NCBI GenBank assembly: GCA_011947345.1
Contig: JAAVTG010001041.1
Span: 1 to 12,644 of the forward strand
Source: Phytophthora quininea
Taxonomy: Eukaryota > Oomycota > Peronosporomycetes > Peronosporales > Peronosporaceae
Length of the DNA stretch: 12,644 bases
Direction: 5' to 3'
The position numbers and the translations under genes are program-made. Positions 1 to 7,566 of the stretch are shown one piece after another; the first letter of the stretch is position 1; every line of letters starts with the position of its first letter. Under the pieces are notes generated by a model. That model worked only from the letters and a program-made list of their open reading frames with translations. It was not told the DNA's origin and did not search any database.

Positions 1-2165
1 CTTCAGTTTCTGGAAGTTCAAAGTATTCATCAGCGGTTTGTTTGAATTTGTCCGTAATTTCGTCAGCATCACGTAGGAAATGCACGCAGCGGTAAATCTG
101 AACGTGAAATTTCGATCGGTCCAGGTTTTGCACCACGCCCAGTAGTAATTTCCCGACCGAGTGCGACCGAAACCAAGTGGAAATAAATCCAATGCGTCGA
201 AGCTTGCTGTCGGACGATTGCGTTCGAGTTCTATCCAAGAATGTGGGTGTAAAGGAAGACGTAAGGCTTGGGTAGGTAAGTGTCCGTAGTTTGTTCACAG
301 CTTTCTGAATAGGTAGTACATTAACGCCCTGGAATCATCAATCGAACGTCCGTCAAAGCAAACAAGAGGATTACAAGAGACTTGACGTACCTGGTAGCCG
401 ACAAACATGGTGGGTGGTGTGAGTGTATACTGCAGATAGGCAGCCGCTTCGGGTCGAATTGTCAGTGTAGAACTTTCACCTTCCCGTTCGCCCACGCTTC
501 TAAGTGGATCAATCACTACTTCACGAGGTTGTTCACCCTTTTCGATAAATACCTTCAGGTTATTGTGAAAGTCTTCAACGAAGGAAGTCATTTCCTGTTG
601 AGAGCCAAAATGACGGGTACTGCCAAAAGCTGTCGAAGCTGCATACATGCCAAGGAAGATGGTTAGATGTTAATGAGAATCCAAGAAAATAATGATTGCA
701 TACATGTAAGGTGGTGAAGTCATTCCACACAACCGCGAAGCGAGTTTGAAGAAGCGTAAGGACTCTGTAAATGGACCGAGCTCATCCAGGAAAACACCCA
801 TCATAACTGAGGCATAGAATAACTCTTCTGTGAACGCGCTACTGAACTGGCGTAATGGCGTAGCAGTTGACGATCCTTCCGCGAAATTGCAGCATTTGCA
901 TTGCTCTGCATCACTAGAAAGGATATCGACGCCAACAGCGTGCTGAAGACAACTGTGGTCCTTCTCTGATAACGTGAGTCCAGACAGCCGTGCAAACGTT
1001 GCTTGTGCAACTTGCAGACTTTTAAGTCTTTCATTCAGATTCGCATTTGTACAAGCATGTGCCTCATTCAGACTTGCCAGTACGTCGCCTTGTAGAAACT
1101 TCATAAATGCCAGTTGGCATCGAACCTCGTCATTAGTTCCTGATGCCGCCAATATCATCTCGAGTAAAATCGAGCTGTGCTTGTAGTATCCAGCCTCAGC
1201 CGAAGTGCTTGCTGCAACTTGCAGCACCCGATAACCAATTTGGTCTGCAGTTTTCATTTCCCGCGTCAGTTGCAATACAGCCGCAGCAACAGAAGCATAC
1301 AGAGCTGTTTCGCTTGCAAACTCCCACTTGGAGAGCAGAGTTGTGCTCCATGAAAACAATTCCACTAGATTATTCACGTCGACATCGCTGCGAAGACTGT
1401 TAATTCCATCATCGTTTGCCGTTGCTATCGATTCCAAGAGTTCGTCGAGTGTCCCCAATGATAGCAACTCCACAATGTCTTGGAATTCTTCATACACCAA
1501 GATGGGTGCGTTGATATGCGTCAGAAACTCCAGTCTAGCACGCGCTTGAAACGCCAGACCAATTGGTGCTTTGATCTCCATGACAATCGAGCTCAAACTG
1601 CTAATCTCTTTAAATCCTCGTCGATGATATTCCACAAACTCAATCAATTGTTCGCCATCAGTTTTAGTCACAGACGCCGCAACGGCGTTGTTATGTTCGT
1701 ATTCGAGACTGCTGAGAGGGACGAGTTTGTCCTCTGTATTCACGAGAATCATCGCCTTCGCTCCAGCTTTCTCCACAAACCCTAGTTTGTCCGGGAACGA
1801 GCAGTCGCCACGTCTTACAAGCACTATTGAACCTTCATACTTGAAAGGAGCACCCAGCGACGAACACGCTAACATCGACTCGGGTGCCAACACAATTGGC
1901 ATATTGTCACTCTCACTTTGAAGATACGATCCAAACGCAGCCAACTGGCAGGCAAAGAGATAGAGAATGCATTCACTTCAGGAGACGTGGCTTTCGCTAC
2001 ACAAGTTGCTGTTAAAACAGAATTTCTCCGCAATAAGAAAGCAATACATCAAGTCAACCTCTTAAAGCATCACCTACCTATTGGCAGTGTCGGGTGCTTC
2101 GTGCTTGAAACACAGCATATCTTCCAGCACAGTAAAGACGACGCGACGAACTTCCAGACACTCAT
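1..2165 (-). CDS. PA-domain / TPR / O-GlcNAc transferase (GT41, SPINDLY-like) protein, 3' part missing, three frame breaks
   Basis: Likely a glycosyltransferase of the O-GlcNAc transferase (GT41) family, which transfers a sugar from a nucleotide sugar to Ser/Thr. Proposed exons (minus): 2165-2078, 2008-704, 638-391, 328-1 (continues beyond the window). In corrected numbering, residues about 50-150 form a PA domain (AAFGSYL, then SIVLVRRGDCSF, AGAKAMILVN). Residues about 280-465 are helical and TPR-like. Residues about 467-500 (LAVPVIFGSQQEM) match the stretch before GT41 catalytic domains. RRIGFISTWFRSHSVGK (about 593-608) is the start of the catalytic domain, with H604 aligned to the conserved His of OGT. 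The frame needs one extra base at 1954-1956, 625-628 and 607-610; then all phases close. The first exon (start MSVWKFVASSLLCWK, a possible signal sequence) is the least certain part. The gene starts 84 bp after gene 2 ends, on the same strand. The active-site remainder is outside the window, so activity cannot be judged. Confidence 0.72.
329..390 (-). other. intron 3 of the PA/GT41 gene (62 nt)
   Basis: Donor GTACGT and acceptor ATTCCAG, phase 0. Splicing joins FVGYQ to GVNVLPIQKAV, the YQG-N-P-Q pattern found just before GT41 catalytic domains. Unspliced, the frame stops at 295-297. Confidence 0.85.
607..628. other. paired frame breaks in the PA/GT41 gene (AAAA 625-628 and AAAA 607-610)
   Basis: After the 65-nt intron the frame needs one extra base in each run. 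The result, FLAVPVIFGSQQEM, matches the pre-catalytic stretch of GT41 proteins. Without the correction the spliced frame stops within about 25 codons. Confidence 0.68.
639..703 (-). other. intron 2 of the PA/GT41 gene (65 nt)
   Basis: Donor GTATGC, branch-like TCTAAC and acceptor TATGCAG, phase 2. A competing acceptor at 621-620 would make an 84-nt intron and keep the frame without corrections, but it loses the conserved LAVPVIFGSQ stretch. Confidence 0.65.
2009..2077 (-). other. intron 1 of the PA/GT41 gene (69 nt)
   Basis: Donor GTAGGT and acceptor TTTTAACAG. It joins a phase-1 exon end to the frame that reads into the PA domain (ATSPEVNAFSI). It is supported by length and phase only. Confidence 0.5.
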
Positions 2166-2249
2166 GACGATGCGTATCAAATCGAAGATACCCTGCGCCT
2201 CTTCAGTCAAACGGCGGGAAGCCGGATTCAAACTCTAATTCTCGTTCGT
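2166..2249. promoter_or_regulatory. 84-bp gap between two tandem genes
   Basis: This is the only non-coding DNA between the stop of the hydrolase gene and the proposed ATG of the PA/GT41 gene. It must hold the 3' UTR of the first, and the promoter and 5' UTR of the second, unless these extend into coding sequence. I see no clear TATA box or AATAAA signal in it. Confidence 0.4.
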
Positions 2250-5081
2250 CTATTTATTTGGTGGTTTGTGCAGCATTCTCGAGGAACCCCACCTCTCGCA
2301 AAAGCTCACAAGTGCTTGTCGCTCGAGGTCTTCGTAATTTTTGTTATGGCCACAGTGGAGAGGCAACAAGCATCCGAGTTTCGGGTCTCCCGTACGGATC
2401 AGTAGGAATGGATTCGTTGCATTCTGAGCAGCAGAAGTTTTGACGTTGGTCTGTACAGTTCCGTTCTGGTGTTTGTCACCAGCACCGTATTCGCTGGGTT
2501 TCACACTTACACTGTCCAGTTCACGCCATCGTCGTTGCAGTGAATCGTTCAGGTACTCGATCATGAGGATCAAGAAGCCGATGTCGTAGTCGAATTTGAC
2601 GGACGGGTGCTGCTCTGCAAGTTGTTGTAGTGTTGCATGAACGTCTGAGATCATGATGGGAACGATCACAATACCGTCGCGGTCAAATGCGTCTAGTGTG
2701 GGGTATTCCTTCTCTCAGCAGCCACACGACCGCCCCAGGTCAAAAGGGAAGTCGTCCAAGCACGGATCTTGTCGTGTCCGCCACTCTCGGCAGCCTGCAA
2801 CAAACATTGACCGCAGTAGCCGTCTAGACGTGCGAGCTGCATCCATACAACCCCAGGAGCTCATCTGGAAAAGCTGCTGAAGTTGCAATTGGAGTGGGGT
2901 CTGTAGGATCGGAAGAAAGCATCGATTCTTGTTCTCTGCCGTCTGAAGGACTCGAGACTTCACTGTCTTGGACTTGGATCGTAACGTGACTAGAATCAGA
3001 CGTATTCGTGTCCAATGTTGCCGCGGTCTCCTCCGATTTGCCCGTGTCGCCGTTCTCGTCTCGTGTCGAGAAATCCATCGCTCGTCTGCCAACAGATAGC
3101 ACAGCATCGCTAAAGCGAGCCACCATGGTCTCTGTCAATGGCTGTCCTAGCTGCGGACGACTCGCTGCTTCACTTACACGGCGTGAACTACGAGATGAGC
3201 GCAAACGAGACAACATCGAACGCATGAATGTCTTCGGAGAAGTTGGAGAAGCAGGAGCACCATCAGCTTTACGCTGACGGGGCAACCCGAAGTCCTCATC
3301 GCCCAGTTCCAGTCGCAAAGCAACACCCGATTTGAGTGAGGCTCCGTCTAAAATGATCTCGTCACAGGGATCGGAACACAACAACTTGGAACAGGTTGCG
3401 TCTAGATAGTTCTGGACGTTGTCTGTCTCCCAGCGCATGACCCAGTTAACCACAGTACCGGCCCATTTGGCGATCATCCGTTGAGCAAGTGCCGGTATAC
3501 TCGAAAACGTGCGGTCTGCAATGAGTACGTTTACATCCGGAGACTTCTTGGCCAGATATGTAGCAACCAACCCACCGATCGATTCGCCATGAACTGCGAT
3601 CTTCTTTAAACCCCGCTCGCTGTTGAGGTAGTTCACAATTGCTAGCCCGTCCAAGTTGTGTAGTTTCGGATCCGGGGAGCCTTTGCAGCGCCCATAACCT
3701 CGATAGTTATACACAAGTACGTGACAGTTCAGGTCTGACGTGTAAAACTTGATCCAGTCCATCTGCAAGTGGTGAAACTCGTAGAGTCCACCGTTGGGGT
3801 TGCAGATCATGACGACAGGCCGATCGGTTGCTTCACGGCCGCCAGTCGTTGGTGGCATGAGCATGGCGTCAATCTGATGACCCTTGTAACCTGGGATCCA
3901 AATCTGCTCTCCTTTCTGCATACCACAAACGCAAGTGAGTGATGAATTAAACAGATAATAGGAGCACTGGGTACGTAAAACTTACGAATCGAACGGCCAT
4001 ATCAGCACGGAGCATTTCTAACGTTGCGATGTAGTCGACCTCCGGCGAATTTCCACGACAAAGTTCCCTAGCGATCCACGACACATTTCTAGCTGCCGGC
4101 GCATCAGTCTGTGGACGGCCAATCAGAGGAATGACACCTTTTAGACGGTGAACCGCCGCTGCGAATGCAATCACCGGGTGGACTGATGTGGCGCGCATGG
4201 GTTTTGGCGCCGTGTCAGCCTCCAATGATGACGAGTCCACGGTTTTTGAGGGTTTGATTGCTGGCTTTGAGACCCCACCAAACAGCGAAATCTTGTGCTT
4301 TTCTGCCGGTTTAGATGGAGCAGGCTCCACCGCACCGCCTTCAAACAACTTTACTCTCAACGTCTCGAACGTCTTCTCCGATGCCGAGCACAGTTTTGAG
4401 CATTGCTCAACGAGTTTCGTCGAGTTCACCTTGGCGATTTCACGCAGCGCCTTTAGTAGCTTCGCCCCATTGACTCCTAGATTTCCATCTCGCTCCACAA
4501 CCTCCAAAGATTGCATCACCGGCGTCATGAGCGTCTCCATGGCAAAGCTGAAATTCTGGTGAGCTTGCAGAAATCTTAATCTTTGGAGTCCAGCCGTAGC
4601 ATTGGGATCCAGCACGACCGCCAAATCTGCAGCAGCTTCAGCAAATATCTGCAGTCTTCTTTTGGTCAGTCTGGCGAAATTAGCTTCTCCTTCTCTGATA
4701 ACCAATTTCAGTTGGCCCGGGTATGCCATCAACGACGCTACTTTTCGTATTCCGAATATAAGTAAAAGTGTCACGCATAATAAAAGTCCGGGGAGTGTCA
4801 ACAAATGGGCCAGAAGTCTCAGCAGCGCTCCGATCGTCACGAAAATTGTGTTGGAGATGACAAACACGACCAGCACTGGCAGTGGATTCTACAGCATAAC
4901 CAAACCATAAACATAAGTTTGTTTTACAGTATATACAGTTTTGAGCGATAATTCAACGTACCAGCACTAGGAGGCGGAAAGGATACCATAGCTGGTGCGC
5001 GAGCGAAGTGGCAGGCTCCTCATCCTCGCAGTCGACGTCGTTGCCGTGCGCGTGGCCGCAGTCGCACTCGCTCGTAAGCAT
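2250..5081 (-). CDS. membrane-anchored alpha/beta hydrolase (ABHD16-like layout), two frame breaks
   Basis: A serine hydrolase of the alpha/beta fold, probably acting on lipid or ester substrates at a membrane; the substrate is unknown. Exons (minus): 5081-4962, 4888-3986, 3915-2250; 896 aa once two bases are restored. Residues 1-25 are acidic with a Cys/His cluster (CDCGHAHGNDVDC). Residues about 37-90 are strongly hydrophobic, one or two membrane helices. Residues about 95-340 are a helical, partly low-complexity region. The hydrolase core starts near 342: NPNGGLYEF near 380, YNYRGYGRCKGS near 410-421, and the nucleophile elbow GESIGG with S453. The acid is probably in CSDPCDEII (D523 or D526) and the His in HCGHNKNYED (H862/H865). 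A long Ser-rich insert separates Asp and His. Frame breaks at 2851-2854 (CCCC) and 2700-2703 (GGGG) are each repaired by one base and together restore ELLG...LDAFDRDGIVIV. The fold is confident; the ABHD16 subfamily is a guess. Confidence 0.82.
2700..2854. other. paired frame breaks in the hydrolase gene (CCCC 2851-2854 and GGGG 2700-2703)
   Basis: Between the two runs only the third frame is open (RLDGYCGQCLLQAAESGG...). Adding one base in each run links all three segments, and exon 3 becomes exactly 556 codons including the stop. Confidence 0.75.
3916..3985 (-). other. intron 2 of the hydrolase gene (70 nt)
   Basis: Donor GTAAGT and acceptor GGTATGCAG, phase 0. It joins DMAVRF to KGEQIWIPGYKG, the entry of the hydrolase core. 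Confidence 0.9.
4889..4961 (-). other. intron 1 of the hydrolase gene (73 nt)
   Basis: Donor GTACGT and acceptor ATGCTGTAG, phase 0. It joins the 40-codon first exon (ending FRLLVL) to NPLPVLVVFVIS, so the hydrophobic anchor runs across the junction. Confidence 0.9.
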
Positions 5082-5254
5082 GGCAAATACACGAATGCGA
5101 GTAGTAAAAGTTGTCTATATTCAGAACTTTTGGGGTAAGAACAGGCGAAGATGTAGCCATCTATTTTCAACCACTTTAAGTACAGGTAAAAATACTTGCT
5201 GTTGTCTACAAGTTTCGTTGCCATTTCTGCCGAATTCATTAGTTGCCGGACACG
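5082..5254. promoter_or_regulatory. 173-bp divergent (bidirectional) promoter
   Basis: This is the only sequence between the ATG of the hydrolase gene (5081, minus) and the ATG of the ciliary gene (5255, plus), so both promoters and 5' UTRs must lie here. The plus side holds TTCATTAG at about 5236-5243, loosely like an oomycete initiator (TCAYTYY), and CCATTTCTGCC at 5221-5231, loosely like the flanking promoter element. Both matches are imperfect. There is no clear TATA box. Confidence 0.5.
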
Positions 5255-7524
5255 ATGGAGTCGCGCGACGAAGATGAGTTGACGATCCAGATCCCTCCGC
5301 ATGATGGTTCCCAGACAGAACGGACTCGAGGCACTTTCGGCGGTCGGCAGCGATGGCTCTCAGGCTCGGGAGTTGATACCAAGACGTCTTCGGATGCAAA
5401 GGCGACCGAATTGATGCTTTCGCCACGACGAGGACTCAATAAAATGTAAGATAACTGTATCATTTTATGCTACAACATAGTATTGATGAAAATTATGTGT
5501 TGTTTTTGTAGGAAGGTGACGGCGCCATCGGTGCAGCCGTACTTGTCGTCGTTGGGGATTTCAGTCGGAGACGAGACCCATATCGTGGAGAAAGAGGTGG
5601 ACGAAATCGCCAGTCTTCGCAGGGTATGAACGAGGAAAACGTTTTAAATGGTTGTCCCCAAATTCTTATGTTGTGTGTTTCTTGTTTTTTAGGAGCATGA
5701 TATGGTCAAGAATGCAAACTGGCGGAAGGAACAGGCGATCAAGGTTTGCTGTTTACTTAAAGTTGTATGTTGGCTGTATGTTTCGCTGATAGTGTTTGCG
5801 GCGCGCAGAAACTGGAGGAGGAAGTGGAAAACATGTCGATGACGCTGCATGGTCGTATGGCGGACAACTCGCACACCAAGTCGCAAATGGCCAATATTGA
5901 GAACAAATCTTCGGTATGTTGGCCAACCAAAGTATACCGGGGTTGAATTCGTGCTCACGACTGTTTTGTCAGCTCTACGAGTCAAAATTGGAGGAAGAGC
6001 TGACGGATCGCGGCGTGTACAATCACATGATCCAACGACTGACACGTGAAGCTCTAGATGCGAAGAAGGCGACTGTGGCCAAAGAGAAAGCGCTGCAAAC
6101 CCTTCGACACGACCTGTCCAGCGCAATGACAGGGTTGTTGGCTGTCCGGCAGGAGAAATCAGCGGCGGAGAGCTCCTATAAATCACTGTACGCGGACTGG
6201 TGGGAGAAGAAGCAAGCCAATATTCGTGCGCTGGACGACTTGCAGCACGCTGTAGAGCAGACGCGCCTCAAGTCGGATATTCTGGAAGCGCGTGAGGTGT
6301 CACGGAAGCAAAATGTGCAGGCAGCACTCGGCCAGCTAAAGCAAAAGAGACTCGACGTCTTCGTCGCGAATCGTCTGCTCAAATGACGCACTTCTCGGAA
6401 ATCCAGGAAGAGCTCTCCGACACCGACCGCAAACTGATGCGTGTGGAAGCAGAACTCAAGCAAATTGTCGAGGCCGCAGGAACGAACGACGTGGACAAGA
6501 TCATTAGCAAGTTTGTTGGTCGGGAGGAGACACTCCGTGCCCTCAAAGAGGAGCACATGGTCAGCGATGCACGGATGCGAAAGCTGCGTGAGCGTCACAA
6601 ACAACTAAACGAGACATTGAGCCATCTACGCAGCGCAGCGGCAAACTCGCGCACTATCTACCAGGAGATGGATCAGACTTCCGAGCGCCTCAAAGAAACC
6701 GAAAAAGAGGCCGCAGTGTTAGCTGACAAATGCAATCGCGCTAACGTGCTCATGGACGCCTTCCGAGCCTGCATGCTCAAGTGTCTTACCAAGCTCAGTA
6801 CGGTGCACGGTTCATTGGACTATGACGATCAACACGAACTCAGCCGAGCTATGGAGACACCAACGCCAGACCTGCTACACCTCATGGAGCAAAAGTTGAA
6901 CCGAGTCCTGGATGTTATCAATCGGGAGAAGGCTGAACGCGAGCTGCATCGATCTGAGACTACTACGAATCCCAACAGCTCAGGGTCTGGCTCGGGATCG
7001 GCTCTCAACGGTGGGGCCCCAACCACAGACGACAAGCCAGGAGTAAACCAAAGCTACGTTCGAGCACCAGCGCCATTCGAAACGGAGGAACATTTCATTT
7101 TACGCATGGCATCAACAACAGCGTCGCCCGCAAATGTGCGCGTTCGCCCCAAGTCGCGATCAAGCGTCTTGAGATCTTCATTCCTGGGGCTCCACCCACG
7201 GACGATCACAAAGTTTCTTCGACGAGACGGGCTAATCACACGCATGATGTAGTGAGCGGCGGTGGTATTTACAACACTGACGAGACTGAAGATGGCAACA
7301 ACTCGGGCGCTGCAGTAGTAGATATGGCTGAAGATGAGACTGTCATCGACCGACACATGCGCAAGAAGCTAGTAGGTCTCATTGTCAACCGTGGGAAGCG
7401 TGGGAAAAGGCTTCTGCGCAACCCCGACCAGTTCGCTTCATTAGCTTGGACCACACGAATCGCCAGGAGCAATATTCAGCAACAACGTATTTTTCGAAAA
7501 CATCCAGCATTATTGATCCAATGA
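5255..7524 (+). CDS. ODAD3: CCDC151/ODAD3-like outer dynein arm docking coiled-coil protein, two frame breaks
   Basis: A ciliary/flagellar protein; members of this family help dock outer dynein arms on axonemal doublets. Exons (plus): 5255-5445, 5512-5623, 5693-5743, 5809-5913, 5973-7524; 670 aa after restoring two bases. Residues about 75-500 are almost continuous charged coiled coil (for example VEKEVDEIASLRREHD and YESKLEEELTDR). Three marks fit the family: TNDVDKIISKFVGREET (about 324-340), TPDLLHLMEQKL, and the tail ANVRVRP followed by an acidic block and EDETVIDRHMRKKLVGLIV (about 607-625). The frame stops at 6384-6386 and resumes in the next frame; one extra A at 6381-6383 gives a seamless coiled coil. 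A second break lies within 7147-7254, probably in CCCC at 7147-7150 or GGGG at 7186-7189. The start is the first in-frame ATG; a TTG four codons upstream is not credible. The C-terminal 90 residues depend on the second correction. Confidence 0.82.
5446..5511 (+). other. intron 1 of the ODAD3-like gene (66 nt)
   Basis: Donor GTAAGA and acceptor TTGTTTTTGTAG with a strong T tract, phase 2. Confidence 0.92.
5624..5692 (+). other. intron 2 of the ODAD3-like gene (69 nt)
   Basis: Donor GTATGA and acceptor TTTCTTGTTTTTTAG, phase 0. It joins ASLRR to EHDMVKN. Confidence 0.92.
5744..5808 (+). other. intron 3 of the ODAD3-like gene (65 nt)
   Basis: Donor GTTTGC and acceptor GCGCGCAG, phase 0. It follows a 51-nt exon of exactly 17 codons. 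Confidence 0.85.
5914..5972 (+). other. intron 4 of the ODAD3-like gene (59 nt)
   Basis: Donor GTATGT and acceptor CTGTTTTGTCAG, phase 0. It joins NIENKSS to LYESKLEEEL and keeps the coiled-coil pattern. Confidence 0.92.
6381..6383. other. frame break at an AAA run in the ODAD3-like gene
   Basis: The upstream frame ends VANRLLK-stop and the downstream frame starts MTHFSEIQEEL, overlapping as ATGA. One more A gives LLKMTHFSEIQEEL, a continuous coiled coil. Confidence 0.78.
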
Positions 7525-7566
7525 CTGCACGATCGTAATACCAGTCCAACGCGAACACCTTCTTTA
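7525..7566. other. 42-bp convergent intergenic gap
   Basis: It lies between the stop of the ODAD3-like gene (plus) and the stop of the HPS5-like gene (minus). I see no AATAAA on either strand. The gap is too short for two ordinary 3' UTRs, so the transcripts probably overlap. Confidence 0.6.

Noticed and set aside
382..666. Plus-strand 94-codon ORF
   Set aside because: Antisense to exon 3 of the PA/GT41 gene and an intron, with no recognisable domain.
620..703. An 84-nt intron with acceptor at 621-620 in the PA/GT41 gene
   Set aside because: It needs no correction, but it skips the better TGCAG acceptor and removes the conserved LAVPVIFGSQ stretch. It remains possible.
1918..2238. Plus-strand 106-codon ORF over the start of the PA/GT41 gene
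   Set aside because: Low-complexity basic composition and no domain; it is opposite the PA-domain exon and a good intron.
2712..2829. A 118-nt intron (GTCTAG...GAGAG) to explain the hydrolase frame change
   Set aside because: The donor is poor and no pyrimidine tract is present. Two single-base corrections keep the whole stretch coding and close the exon length.
4188..4562. Plus-strand 124-codon ORF
   Set aside because: Mirror of exon 2 of the hydrolase gene, which has clean splice sites on both sides.
5689..6186. Minus-strand 165-codon ORF
   Set aside because: It crosses introns 3 and 4 of the ODAD3-like gene on the other strand and shows no domain.
6383..7252. Separate gene starting at the ATG that overlaps the TGA
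   Set aside because: The protein is the direct continuation of the upstream coiled coil and carries the second half of the ODAD3 pattern.
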